A stretch of DNA of 30,000 nt from Symbiodinium natans (taxonomy: Eukaryota > Sar > Dinophyceae > Suessiales > Symbiodiniaceae). This document shows, piece after piece, positions 18,937 through 27,580 of the stretch (within the stretch, counting starts at the first letter, position 1; each line of letters opens with the position of its first letter). The notes under the pieces were generated by a model. The model did not search any database. It was given only the letters and a program-made list of their open reading frames with translations, and had not been told where the DNA came from. Both the position numbers and the translations under genes were made by a program. The stretch is from positions 352,934 through 382,933 of the forward strand of contig CAJNDS010001702.1 in NCBI GenBank assembly GCA_905221605.1. The letters are read 5' to 3'.

Positions 18937-20220
18937 ATGCCTTCTCCGAAGCGATGGCTCCAACCTGCCTCGGATGGTGGACAAAATGGTGGAGCTGGAA
19001 ATGGTGCAGCTGAGTCTCTGGGTGAAAGATCGGTGTTGGAAGAGGTGATTCCCGGCGCTGAAGAACATCTGGAAGAAGCCTTGGTTGCAGAAAGCCCCAA
19101 TGTGGGTATGAATCCCAATGTGGATATGGTTAGCAATACTGAAGCTGAAGGACGTGCTGTCTCTGTATCGCCAAAGCCTGGTGAGAAAAGGAACTGGGAC
19201 GCGACTGGTGGTATAGATCGTGAAATGGAGGTGACTGTTTTACGAGTGTTGCACAAACACGGGTATCAGCCGTCGACTTCGACTTCGGGTCGAATGGTAG
19301 ACCAAGAGTCTCAGACCGATCTGATTGGAGAAGTGCTGCAAGCGGCCAGGAGGCCTCTGAACAAGATCAAAAGGGATCCATCTTCGAGTTCCCAAGGTGG
19401 TGGAAGCGGTCACGAACAGAAGGGTGCGGACAGCTTTGAAGCTGCACCTGCTGCTGAATACGCCATGGGGGAGGAGGAGATCCTACAGATGGAGGCTGAG
19501 AGGTTGCGACAGTTGTCAGAAGAAGAGGACGAGATGCGTCAGGTCTCTGAAAGGGATGGTTTTCGGAAAGATGAGCATCTGATCAAAGCGTGCGATGGGA
19601 CAACGTGGGAATGGCACCTCCATGAAGATGGGAGACAATATTATTACTGCCTGGATACGCAGGAAAGCAAGTGGACATTGCCGGTGGTAGGTGAAAAGAT
19701 GAAGAGTGACGAGGTGGTTGGGTCTCCTTCGGGCAATGAGCTGGAAATGGAGGCGGCACTGGATTCTTCATCCTCTACTCCGAAGACTGAGTCTACGAGG
19801 GCATTCCAGGGTAGTGTAAATAGTTTAGGTGAAAAAGATTTTTCCTCTACTATCAGGGATAGCGGTCCTAGGGCTGGTGGTGACGCCCCGACCTCGGGTT
19901 CTCCTGATGAGGAGGAGATTCCTGGAAACCGAACAGACATCGCTGGAGCTCAACATCTGGATCGGGAAGGAATGGGAGCACTTTCTGAGGGTGTGGCAGC
20001 GGTGGAATCGGTAGGTCCAGAAGAAAAATTCCCAATGTGGAGATCGGAACTGTGTCGGCTGCAGAAGAGCGAGTGGTGGATGTGGTACCTGTCGTTCAGG
20101 AATGTGGTCCTGGAGATTCGGAAGACGGAGGGAAAAGGTCGTGTGTTGCGACTGAGGAGGTCTCTTCGTTTGGTGCCAAGGTTCCTGCCATTCAAGGGGA
20201 AAAAGAAGCTTCTGGAATAG
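18937..20220 (+). CDS. Element protein, N-terminal part (WW domain)
   Basis: The first ATG after the primer site is at 18937. The 427-codon frame is acidic and Ser/Glu-rich. It contains a WW domain at residues 222-251: W224, the YYY triplet at 235-237, W246 (22 residues after W224) and P249. WW domains bind proline-rich peptides. Residues 176-212 look like a charged coiled helix. From about residue 364 (20028) the composition changes abruptly to basic and hydrophobic, while the acidic style continues in the -1 frame, so codons 365-427 are probably out-of-frame reading. The break coincides with an AAAAA run at 20024-20028. I infer that this part and the next two form one original protein. No Gag family was recognised. 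Confidence 0.7.
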   Translation: MPSPKRWLQPASDGGQNGGAGNGAAESLGERSVLEEVIPGAEEHLEEALVAESPNVGMNPNVDMVSNTEAEGRAVSVSPKPGEKRNWDATGGIDREMEVTVLRVLHKHGYQPSTSTSGRMVDQESQTDLIGEVLQAARRPLNKIKRDPSSSSQGGGSGHEQKGADSFEAAPAAEYAMGEEEILQMEAERLRQLSEEEDEMRQVSERDGFRKDEHLIKACDGTTWEWHLHEDGRQYYYCLDTQESKWTLPVVGEKMKSDEVVGSPSGNELEMEAALDSSSSTPKTESTRAFQGSVNSLGEKDFSSTIRDSGPRAGGDAPTSGSPDEEEIPGNRTDIAGAQHLDREGMGALSEGVAAVESVGPEEKFPMWRSELCRLQKSEWWMWYLSFRNVVLEIRKTEGKGRVLRLRRSLRLVPRFLPFKGKKKLLE

Positions 20221-21431
20221 CTGGAGACACGGAAGATCTGAAAAATGAGGCCTGGAGCGCCAATGATGCGCGGGTCGATGCGCCAGATATTACCTGGAGT
20301 GCGAAGGAAGCACGGGTTGAGGTGCATATGGTGTTACGTTCCACGGGCGACTGCAACAATGGGGCGCAGGTCTCCGCAGCAGCTGATGATGGAGGTTCAC
20401 AGGTGGACGCACTGGTGCAACCTGAAGTTAGCCGCGAGGAACGGAATAGCAAGGGCTACACCGGAGCCAATGAGGCAGCTGTGGTCAATGATGGTGGAAA
20501 TTCTCCTTTGGAAGCCATGGAACCAAAGGAGCCTGCGGTGGAAGAAAGCGTGCCTGCCGTGGATGATCGACTCAATCGCCCTGCAGTGGAAGAAGATTTG
20601 CCTGCTGCAGAAGGTGTGACAAAGGACTCCAATGATGGGTCCACTCCCATAAAGGGAGAAGTGTTGCCGTCTGGAAGTTCGCCGGAAGTCGACACCGAGC
20701 GAACTACAGCAGATGAGGTAAAGCCTTTGGCGGAGAAAAAGGGAGGTCCTGAAATCCAGGAGCACAAAAAAGATGAGCTTGTGGGACTCGTGGAGCAGGA
20801 CGAGCAGTGTGACCAAAAGGTGAAGACAAAGGATGCGCCAGGAGCCGATGATACAGAGGTGGTTTCTGAAGAGCATACAAAGAAAGTGCCCCGAGCGGGA
20901 GCCTTGGAATCACCTGGGACACATTGCTATCAAGAGGGAGATGAGATTATGGGTCTAGTGCGCTGCATCAATGGGTATGGAGCCTTTTTGGACCTTGGTG
21001 ATTTGAATGTATTGATTCCTGCAGAAGGGAACAATGCATATCAGTTCAAATTTGGTGATACTGTCAATGGAACAGTGAAACGAGTGGAAGATGATGGTAC
21101 CATAATCTTGGACACCTTTCTGGTTTTGGAAGAGGACGTGGAGGACTCTTCTTCGACGCTGCGGAAATGGAAACCCAGCGGCTGGAGTACGTGGTGGACG
21201 GATTCATGGTATGCTGGTCAATGGTACCAAGATTCCAACGGTCAATGGGACTGGAAACAGGAGGAAGAGCAATCCGATGAAGAGCTTGTGGTACAGGAGT
21301 TATCCTCTGAAGAACGAGAAGAAAGGCAACTTTATGGAGAAAAGATCTACAAAGCTCTTCTGGAGAATGGAAACGAAGAGGAAGCCTATGTTGGCAAAAT
21401 TACTGGGATGCTGTTGGGTCGCCCGATGTAA
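20031..21431 (+). CDS. Element protein, middle part (S1 and MLLE domains)
   Basis: This continues the coding sequence after a -1 shift, and its frame is open back to 19989. A long acidic, repetitive linker (with PAVEE and VPAVDD phrases) leads to an S1 RNA-binding domain at about 20928-21122: GDEIMGLVRCINGYGAFLDL, an LIPAE strand, then FGDTVNGTVKRVEDDGTIIL. A Trp-rich stretch follows (about 21180-21255). The last 33 residues begin a PABC/MLLE domain (YGEKIYKALLE, then GKITGMLLG) that is cut by TAA at 21429-21431. The same frame continues beyond the stop with the rest of that domain. S1 binds single-stranded RNA. MLLE binds PAM2 peptides and is typical of poly(A)-binding protein. Confidence 0.7.
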   Translation, partial: PNVEIGTVSAAEERVVDVVPVVQECGPGDSEDGGKRSCVATEEVSSFGAKVPAIQGEKEASGIAGDTEDLKNEAWSANDARVDAPDITWSAKEARVEVHMVLRSTGDCNNGAQVSAAADDGGSQVDALVQPEVSREERNSKGYTGANEAAVVNDGGNSPLEAMEPKEPAVEESVPAVDDRLNRPAVEEDLPAAEGVTKDSNDGSTPIKGEVLPSGSSPEVDTERTTADEVKPLAEKKGGPEIQEHKKDELVGLVEQDEQCDQKVKTKDAPGADDTEVVSEEHTKKVPRAGALESPGTHCYQEGDEIMGLVRCINGYGAFLDLGDLNVLIPAEGNNAYQFKFGDTVNGTVKRVEDDGTIILDTFLVLEEDVEDSSSTLRKWKPSGWSTWWTDSWYAGQWYQDSNGQWDWKQEEEQSDEELVVQELSSEEREERQLYGEKIYKALLENGNEEEAYVGKITGMLLGRPM

Positions 21432-21503
21432 GATTTACAGGAGTGTGTTGCAGATCAGGCATTCCTCAATGCGGAAGCTCGGCGCGCGTATGGCATCTTG
21501 CAA
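21327..21503 (+). other. PABC/MLLE-like domain interrupted by a stop codon
   Basis: Upstream of the stop lies YGEKIYKALLE and the signature GKITGMLL. Downstream, in the same frame, lies DLQECVADQAFLNAEARRAY and GIL. The order (helix, KITGMLLE-type motif, acidic ELL-type helix, Val/Ala helix ending in an aliphatic residue) matches the roughly 60-residue PABC fold of poly(A)-binding proteins. This domain spans the TAA, so the two frames on either side were one gene or are joined by readthrough. Confidence 0.65.
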
Positions 21504-24500
21504 AATGATGGTTGGAAGCCTGATGGTACAGAAAGCACAGGCTTGGGGAAGTTAACCACTTTTTCCCGAAAACAGTACCACAACGCGCTTTTCGAACTGG
21601 CATGCAGAAAAAGGAGATTTACTCGACCAGTTGTGGGTGAAGCGGTGGCAACGGTGCTGAATCAAGGGGAAGATGAGTTTTGGAACGCGCTTTGGTTGGA
21701 CACCAAGCTATTTTTGCAGGAGCTTGATGGTGCAGTGCAATCCATGAGCAAAAGGGAGAACAAGCCAATGGAAGCCTACATGGACCCTGACCAGTACAAA
21801 AAGGCTCACATGACTCCACAGACTGTGTCACCTGGATACAGCAAACTGTGCAAGTTCTTCAATAAGGGAAGGTGTCGCAACGGTGATGGTTGTCCCTATG
21901 AGCATCGTCGTTATGGTGAAGGTTGGCCAGGAGGAGGGTCAATTGATCCAAAGAATAGCCAAGAAGCTGATGATGAGGATGGGAACATCGGTGACCCTCC
22001 CACAGAGGAAGGTACAGTGGATGAGGCACAGCAGGAGCGGGAGGATTTGGCCTTCCGGGCCAAGTACAATTTTGGCAAAGGTGCATCAAAGGGTGAACCT
22101 ATGTCGGGTGAGCCAAAAGGTCGTCTGTGTCTGTATTACAATCAAGGTGGTTGTAAATATGGGACTACATGCAGGTATCTTCACAACGATGACATAGCAT
22201 TGGAAGGGACTTGGGAGCCCGGCAAATCTTGGGACAATGCTTCCAGGAAGGCACTAAGGGACGCAGGGTTCCACCATTGCTGTTTCGATTATTACCTCAG
22301 AGGACGTTGCCGGAAAGGGTCAAATTTCTGCAAGTACTCCCACGACGAGATGTCAGAGGAGCGGCTGACGCTCCTGAAACACTTGGTACAGGTGGCCAAT
22401 CAGGTCCGGTTTGAAAAAGAGAGAGGATGGGAGATTACGGATAGAAGCACTTTTCAGCCACCTGCGAGTGGGGGAGCTGAATCTTCCTCATCCTCGGCAC
22501 CAAAAGCGCTGCAAATGACCAATGTGTCACAAAAAGAAGGTGAAAAAGGTATTCTGGATGAAGCAGAAGCTGATGAACAAAAGAATTCGGTGGCTGCATC
22601 CACTGGTACTCGGCTTCAAAATCCGGAGGAGCCAATTGAAAATTGGATGGCTCGCAACGCACACCTGTGGGTGTATACCCCTCATGTAAGTGAGGTGATG
22701 ATTACGCTTGGTGTGACCAATGTGTCGGACTTGCAAGAGTTTATTTTTGTGGAAGATTTGGTTGACAAAGGGATCAACAAAGTGACCGCATGCAAAATTC
22801 TGCAATTGGTTGGTGATGTCCGATATCGCCCGGGAGGACCGGAAAAAGCAGTTCCTTCTGATGCATCTGTACGGGTACAACAATCTTCTGGGAACAAAGG
22901 AACTGGAAGAGCGGCGGTGCGAACCCTCACTCAGGTGCGTGAAGCTGAAGACTCTGGTGCAAAAACCATGCCGAGAGGCTCCTATCGGGAGCTTTTTGAT
23001 AAGGTCAGGTACCGTGATGGTTGGACGCTTGCGCAGAGGTCTCCGTTGTGCGTACAGAAGCTGCGGTTGGTGGGAGTTGGAATGCCGCCGGTGAATCCAC
23101 CAACAAAAAAGTATCGGTCAAGATCAAACCCTGTGAGAAGGGGAAGGCCCTTGCTGGACAAAAAACAGGTGCGACAGGTGCCACGCTCTCGGTCACAACG
23201 ACGAGTGCAACCGGCGGAAGTGGTGGAAAAGCCGAAGCCACTGGAACTGAAGCCTCGTGGTGGGTTGTCGTATCGGTTCAGCAGAGCGTGGGCAGATGTG
23301 GTGGATGATGATGAACAGGCGGAGGCCTTGGTCTCGTATGCCGCTTCCTCAAGCGATTCAAGCGAAGAGGAGACCAATGCCGCGCAACGCCTGAAGGAAA
23401 TCTTTTTGCAAGAAAGGGATTCACAGAGAACTGCGAATCGTGGCAATGTTCCGCAAAGTGGTTCTTCAGGCTCCAATGACGGGCCGAAAAAATCGGTTCA
23501 CCTTGGCGAAGGGCGCGACAAAGCGTCGCGGGGGGAGACCCGCCAAGAAGTGACTTCGCAAGTTTTTTCGCTACCACAACCTTCTCGTCGAGCTGAACGA
23601 TCTCAAAAAAGAGCAAGGGATGGTTCAGTTATGGTTGGTTCGCTGGCGGTGGGCTCCACGGATGAGGTTTTACCTGGGCAAGGTGTTGCTGGACAGGTGA
23701 ATGTATCTGAAAGCGCTCAAGTTCTTCCTGGGCAAGAAGTGGCTGGACAGGAGACGGCGCTGGAAGGAGCAGTACAAATTTCTGGCGAGGAGACTGACCA
23801 AAAAGAAGGAGAAGGTGGGAGCAATGAACTCCGTGGTGATGGTGCGAAGATATTGGATGTTTGTCCGGTGAGGAATGACCTTCAGCAATTGCTGGTTAAA
23901 GGTCTTCTGACTCGGATTTATTGGAAGGTTGCAGTTGGCAAGTTGCCGGTGGGGCAAAGAGACTGCCAAAAAGGGTCCAATAAGATGGATCGAAATTTGG
24001 TTATTAGCATGTCATCCGAGGGTGCAAGCGAACAGGATGAGAACCTGGCACTGGAGGACGATGCTGATCAGTCAATGGGTGACGGTGCGATGGTAGTTCT
24101 GGTGTATGATCCAAGGACGCTGATTCAGTCGCCAACAACTGATTGGGTTATGCGTCGCGGTCTTACCGATCGTTCCGTCTGGCCAGCAATGGCGTACATG
24201 GCACAGAGGATATGTGCTGAAATGGTTCAAGTGGATGAAATGAATGCCCAGCTAGGGACTGGAGCACTCCTTTTTCAAAGGAGAGATCAAGGACATTATA
24301 GTGACCTGCATCATTCGTTCCATGACAACCCGTGCTTGCCGGCGGTGGGAAATTACCCTCTTTCGGTGATGGGTGCCTTGTTGTCTCCTGGTCTGGAAGG
24401 GGAGTTCAAGAATACTGACAAGTTTGGAACTGCTATGGAGGCAATTGCCTATGATTGGAGTCGCAGTCCAGGCATGGAAGTTCACATTGAACTTATGGCG

Positions 24501-26768
24501 AGGGTAGCCAAAATGGTTCACCCGTTCCTGAATCTTGGAGCCCAAGGGTCGGTGATGGTTTCGGAATTTCTCTGGCAGCGCGGGAGGGCCCGGTTGATGG
24601 AGTTCCTTCAAGCGGCGACTTGTGCAGACCAATTGGAGGCTCTCTGGAGAAGGATGGACGACGATGCTGATGAAGAGGTGGATCCTTCGACAGCGGTGCT
24701 GGAAGTTCTTGGACCAGAGGATGCGGTGCTTGATCAAGGGAACAATGAATCCCTTATTCCCATTGAAGATGCTGGAGGTGAGACAAGTGGTGACACTGGA
24801 GGGGATGGCAAAGCGCCAGAAGTTTCTCCGGAAGAGGAGACATCCAGTGGGTCATCAAGACTGGCGGACACAAGGATTTTCTTGTGGTCAGTGTACTCCC
24901 GCGTGGCTTCGAATTTCTCTATGCAGGACCGCACTACTGGTAAGATCTTTGACAGCACAAAAGGGTATCCTGGTGAAGGACCAAACAATGATGACAATCC
25001 TTCCTCTAAGAGGAACTTACCCTGGATCTCGGAAGACTACCTCGACGAAGTGGTGTCAAAAAAGATGGAAAGGTCTTCAGATATGGATGGGTTTGTTCCG
25101 GGAAGTGAGGGATCATTGGAAAAGGTAGAGGTGGAGAATGTTACTGCCTCTAAAATTCTTATGGCTCTTTGGAAGAAGGGACATAGAGTTGGTTATAGGA
25201 GGTTGTGTCGTTTGAACGCATCTGGATGCAAGGTTGGAGCAATGAAACGTCCAATCAAAAGGGTGCAGAAGATTGGCACTAGAAAGGCCTTCACGAAGAT
25301 GTTCAATGTTTTTGGATCGTCTCAGCATGGCTCAGGAGTTGGCGGAAAACCGATCATGAAGGTGGTAGGACCAAGGCCAGGTTTTCCAGCTGTACTCCAA
25401 GCACCAAATACTGATAGCACGTCGGGTGAAGGGAGCAGTCCCCAGGTACATGGCAATGTTCATGTAGAGCACAATCGCCCTATGGACCGGTATGAGGCAG
25501 AGCGCTTGGAGAAGAGGAAGAAGGGCTTCTGCTATTGGTTCGGCAAGGGGAAAGATCGCTGCAAATTTGGTGACGACTGCAAATTCATCCATTCCGAAGA
25601 TGATGTGGTGCTACATTCGTATTGGTGTAAATACTATGTGGCAGGGAGAGAATGTTTCGCTGGAAAGGATTGTGGGTTCTCGCATGATGCAACTGGTGTG
25701 AGGTGCGTCCAGTTTGCTCGGTCTGGGAAGTGTCGGTTTGGTGACAGGTGTGTCTTTGAGCATGGTGTTCCGCTGGAAGAACAGAGGCCAAGGTCTCCAA
25801 GGACGCCCCCAAGGGATGGTCCAAGGAGAAAGTCTGGTGCAAATGGTGGAGAAAAGGAGATCTCTCCTGAACAGTTCGATGATGATGAGGAGGATTTTAT
25901 GGTTTATGACGAAGAGACCAAGATGACGGAACTGTTGATGGAGGCGATTTCATTTCTGTCCGGTGGCAAGCCAGATTTGGCTCGAGCAGAGGCGGACCCA
26001 TTGTTCAAACTCCTGAAGTTCACTGGAGATGCTGACCAAATGGATCAAGAATGGGTTTCGTGGACCACTGAAATGTTGACCGTGCTGGAACTTCTCGAAG
26101 TAGTGAAGTCGTATGAGGTTTCGCTCGCGGAGGTGGAAGAATGGGTCAATGACCTGAGGATATGGTATGAGCGAGCCAATTTGGGAGAGGAAAAGGATTC
26201 CAAAAGAGGCAAAAAGAGGTCCCTAGAAAGGGAGTCCAGCAAGGATATTCCTGCCGAGAAAGGAGTGGTTGAGACTTCGGAGACGGAGGTTGCCGTTGAA
26301 GAAGAGAAGAAAAAGGTAAAAAAGAAGAGGAAAGCTGCAGCTATCGAAGATCCTTACACTCTCATGGTTCCAAAGCCGAAGAAGATGCCGACGATCATTG
26401 AGAAGGGTGGATCAACATCCAATGTGGTGGCTTCTGCAGTGGAAAAATCCTCGAAGACGCGCACAAAGTCAAATGTCGGTGGAAAGACAAAGAAGAGGGA
26501 GAAAAGTCAGAGTCCCAAAAAAGAAGAGGTGGTAATGGTGCAAGATCCTGAGGAAAAGGATCGTCCATCTGATGCGGATGCACCAGGGTCTGCCACTGCG
26601 AATGCAGAGCTGGGTCAATCTTGCCAGGCGATTGAGGACGCAAAGAGAGAAGGATTGGTATCCTCAATTCAAAGGGGCGTACAGGATCCTGTTCTTACAG
26701 TTTCGGACCTGGAGTATATTCTGCTGCAACTTCACCTCAAGATTGCCAACAATCGGAAAAAGAAGTGA
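21432..26768 (+). CDS. Element protein, C-terminal part (six CCCH zinc fingers)
   Basis: The 1,778-codon frame continues directly after the internal TAA. Fingers 1-3 lie at 21849-21905 and 22128-22184 (both C-x7-C-x5-C-x3-H) and 22281-22343 (C-x8-C-x6-C-x3-H). Fingers 4-6 lie at 25530-25592 (C-x9-C-x5-C-x3-H), 25626-25685 and 25704-25763 (both C-x8-C-x5-C-x3-H). A SAM-like helical segment lies near 22644-22820. A tandem VLPGQ-VAGQ phrase lies at about 23668-23750. The 24060-24660 region looks globular but unrecognised. A lysine-rich segment (KKKVKKKRK, near 26310) could be a nuclear signal, and the protein ends NNRKKK. CCCH fingers bind RNA. No RT, integrase, protease or RNase H motif was seen. 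The first ATG in this frame well after the stop is internal, so independent initiation is uncertain. Confidence 0.75.
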   Translation, partial: DLQECVADQAFLNAEARRAYGILQNDGWKPDGTESTGLGKLTTFSRKQYHNALFELACRKRRFTRPVVGEAVATVLNQGEDEFWNALWLDTKLFLQELDGAVQSMSKRENKPMEAYMDPDQYKKAHMTPQTVSPGYSKLCKFFNKGRCRNGDGCPYEHRRYGEGWPGGGSIDPKNSQEADDEDGNIGDPPTEEGTVDEAQQEREDLAFRAKYNFGKGASKGEPMSGEPKGRLCLYYNQGGCKYGTTCRYLHNDDIALEGTWEPGKSWDNASRKALRDAGFHHCCFDYYLRGRCRKGSNFCKYSHDEMSEERLTLLKHLVQVANQVRFEKERGWEITDRSTFQPPASGGAESSSSSAPKALQMTNVSQKEGEKGILDEAEADEQKNSVAASTGTRLQNPEEPIENWMARNAHLWVYTPHVSEVMITLGVTNVSDLQEFIFVEDLVDKGINKVTACKILQLVGDVRYRPGGPEKAVPSDASVRVQQSSGNKGTGRAAVRTLTQVREAEDSGAKTMPRGSYRELFDKVRYRDGWTLAQRSPLCVQKLRLVGVGMPPVNPPTKKYRSRSNPVRRGRPLLDKKQVRQVPRSRSQRRVQPAEVVEKPKPLELKPRGGLSYRFSRAWADVVDDDEQAEALVSYAASSSDSSEEETNAAQRLKEIFLQERDSQRTANRGNVPQSGSSGSNDGPKKSVHLGEGRDKASRGETRQEVTSQVFSLPQPSRRAERSQKRARDGSVMVGSLAVGSTDEVLPGQGVAGQVNVSESAQVLPGQEVAGQETALEGAVQISGEETDQKEGEGGSNELRGDGAKILDVCPVRNDLQQLLVKGLLTRIYWKVAVGKLPVGQRDCQKGSNKMDRNLVISMSSEGASEQDENLALEDDADQSMGDGAMVVLVYDPRTLIQSPTTDWVMRRGLTDRSVWPAMAYMAQRICAEMVQVDEMNAQLGTGALLFQRRDQGHYSDLHHSFHDNPCLPAVGNYPLSVMGALLSPGLEGEFKNTDKFGTAMEAIAYDWSRSPGMEVHIELMARVAKMVHPFLNLGAQGSVMVSEFLWQRGRARLMEFLQAATCADQLEALWRRMDDDADEEVDPSTAVLEVLGPEDAVLDQGNNESLIPIEDAGGETSGDTGGDGKAPEVSPEEETSSGSSRLADTRIFLWSVYSRVASNFSMQDRTTGKIFDSTKGYPGEGPNNDDNPSSKRNLPWISEDYLDEVVSKKMERSSDMDGFVPGSEGSLEKVEVENVTASKILMALWKKGHRVGYRRLCRLNASGCKVGAMKRPIKRVQKIGTRKAFTKMFNVFGSSQHGSGVGGKPIMKVVGPRPGFPAVLQAPNTDSTSGEGSSPQVHGNVHVEHNRPMDRYEAERLEKRKKGFCYWFGKGKDRCKFGDDCKFIHSEDDVVLHSYWCKYYVAGRECFAGKDCGFSHDATGVRCVQFARSGKCRFGDRCVFEHGVPLEEQRPRSPRTPPRDGPRRKSGANGGEKEISPEQFDDDEEDFMVYDEETKMTELLMEAISFLSGGKPDLARAEADPLFKLLKFTGDADQMDQEWVSWTTEMLTVLELLEVVKSYEVSLAEVEEWVNDLRIWYERANLGEEKDSKRGKKRSLERESSKDIPAEKGVVETSETEVAVEEEKKKVKKKRKAAAIEDPYTLMVPKPKKMPTIIEKGGSTSNVVASAVEKSSKTRTKSNVGGKTKKREKSQSPKKEEVVMVQDPEEKDRPSDADAPGSATANAELGQSCQAIEDAKREGLVSSIQRGVQDPVLTVSDLEYILLQLHLKIANNRKKK

Positions 26769-27125
26769 TTGGATGGTATGGATGAAGGGATGGTTTTTCT
26801 CTTTCTGGAGACAGGTGCGCTGGAACAGCCAATGTGCTGATAATGTGGTGGTTACTATTAAGGGTATGGAAATCCCTGATAGTAGAAGTCAGTAGCTTTT
26901 CGCGTAGCGAAGACCACGGTTTGTGGTGAAGAAGGCCAAGGAGTCTTCAGTGATGAGAGGATCATGGTGAAAAGAGATTCTCTGTGGGCAGTAGGTTAGC
27001 CAATGTGCTATAATTCCGTCCTGGAAGACGTTAAACCACAACATGCATTTCAAGCAGCTGGCTGCTGCCTTAATGGCAGTTTTTGGCCAAAAGATCTGCA
27101 TCTCCAATGTGTCCTAGGAAATCCT
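26769..27125 (+). other. 3' untranslated part of the LTR element
   Basis: About 360 bp lie between the TGA after the long frame and the purine tract. There is no recognisable coding sequence. Short overlapping frames exist on both strands without domain resemblance. Confidence 0.55.
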
Positions 27126-27138
27126 AGGACAGGGGGAG
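27126..27138 (+). other. Polypurine tract before the 3' LTR
   Basis: AGGACAGGGGGAG is twelve purines of thirteen and directly abuts the TG of the 3' LTR. This is the standard position of the plus-strand primer of LTR retrotransposons. Confidence 0.7.
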
Positions 27139-27425
27139 TGCGGAGCTGCAATTGGTATTGTAGAAAAGGGTTAGTGTTGAGAGTTGGAAGGGTTAATGAA
27201 CCCGGAAATCATGTTTGGCTCAAGATGGGCTTGAACAGAAAGCCACAAGTTCAAAAAGTAGTGCCTGGGTTCTTAGGGTTTGGTAAGGGTGTGGATTCCT
27301 TCCCCCTTTCCTTCCCCCCTGGGTTGCTCTTATTCGTGTTCTTGTTTGTTTCTTGGTTCGATCTGGGAAATATAAGTTCAGGGCGATTAGGGGAGTTGAT
27401 TTCCTTCCTTGGTTGTCCCCCCGTA
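27139..27425 (+). repeat. 3' LTR
   Basis: The 287-bp copy matches the 5' LTR with the two differences given there and no indel. It ends CCCCCCGTA and is followed at once by TAGGG and the resumed TTTAGGG block. Confidence 0.9.
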
Positions 27426-27430
27426 TAGGG
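27426..27430 (+). repeat. Target-site duplication (right), TAGGG
   Basis: It matches 18578-18582. See the left copy for the caveat about the repetitive flank. Confidence 0.65.
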
Positions 27431-27580
27431 TTTAGGGTTTAGGGGGTTTGGGCGGTTTAGGCGGTTTGGGCGGTTTAGGCAGTTTGGGCGGTTTAGGCGG
27501 TTTAGGGTTTGGGGTTTGGGGTTTAGGGTTTGGGGATTGGGGTTTGGGGTTTAGGGTTTAGGCTTAGGGTTTAGGGCTCT
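27426..27580 (+). repeat. TTTAGGG block with a GGCGGTTTA (9-bp) array
   Basis: After two TTTAGGG units, about six units of GGCGGTTT(A/G) occur at 27452-27506, then TTTGGGG and TTTAGGG units to about 27577. This is the right half of the block interrupted by the LTR element. Confidence 0.8.

Larger units (their letters stand above)
18583..27425 (+). mobile_element. LTR retrotransposon, copia-type priming, no pol seen
   Basis: The element is 8,843 bp. It has two 287-bp LTRs (18583-18869 and 27139-27425) that differ at two positions by my reading, and it begins TG and ends TA. A primer-binding site abuts the 5' LTR and a purine tract abuts the 3' LTR. TAGGG flanks both sides. The interior is a nearly continuous intronless coding region (18937-26768) for a protein with WW, S1, MLLE and CCCH domains. 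I looked for the copia pol signatures (protease D-S/T-G in context, integrase HHCC and DDE, RT YVDD, RNase H) and found none. It is therefore likely mobilised by a relative elsewhere. Low LTR divergence argues for recent insertion. An alternative is an internal segment swapped by recombination. Confidence 0.85.

Noticed and set aside
18582-19013. A 143-codon frame running through the 5' LTR, and its partner at 27003-27428
   Set aside because: It is the LTR sequence read in one frame. It ends within the main coding region in another frame and shows no domain.
23930-24700. A possible degenerate reverse transcriptase in the unrecognised middle of the long protein
   Set aside because: No Y/F-x-D-D motif in strand context and no integrase-type HHCC cluster or RNase H spacing could be found. 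The Asp-rich stretches are acidic linkers.
18664-26667. Minus-strand and alternative-frame open frames of 60-164 codons inside the LTR element
   Set aside because: They are antisense or frame shadows of the long coding frame. None shows domain motifs.
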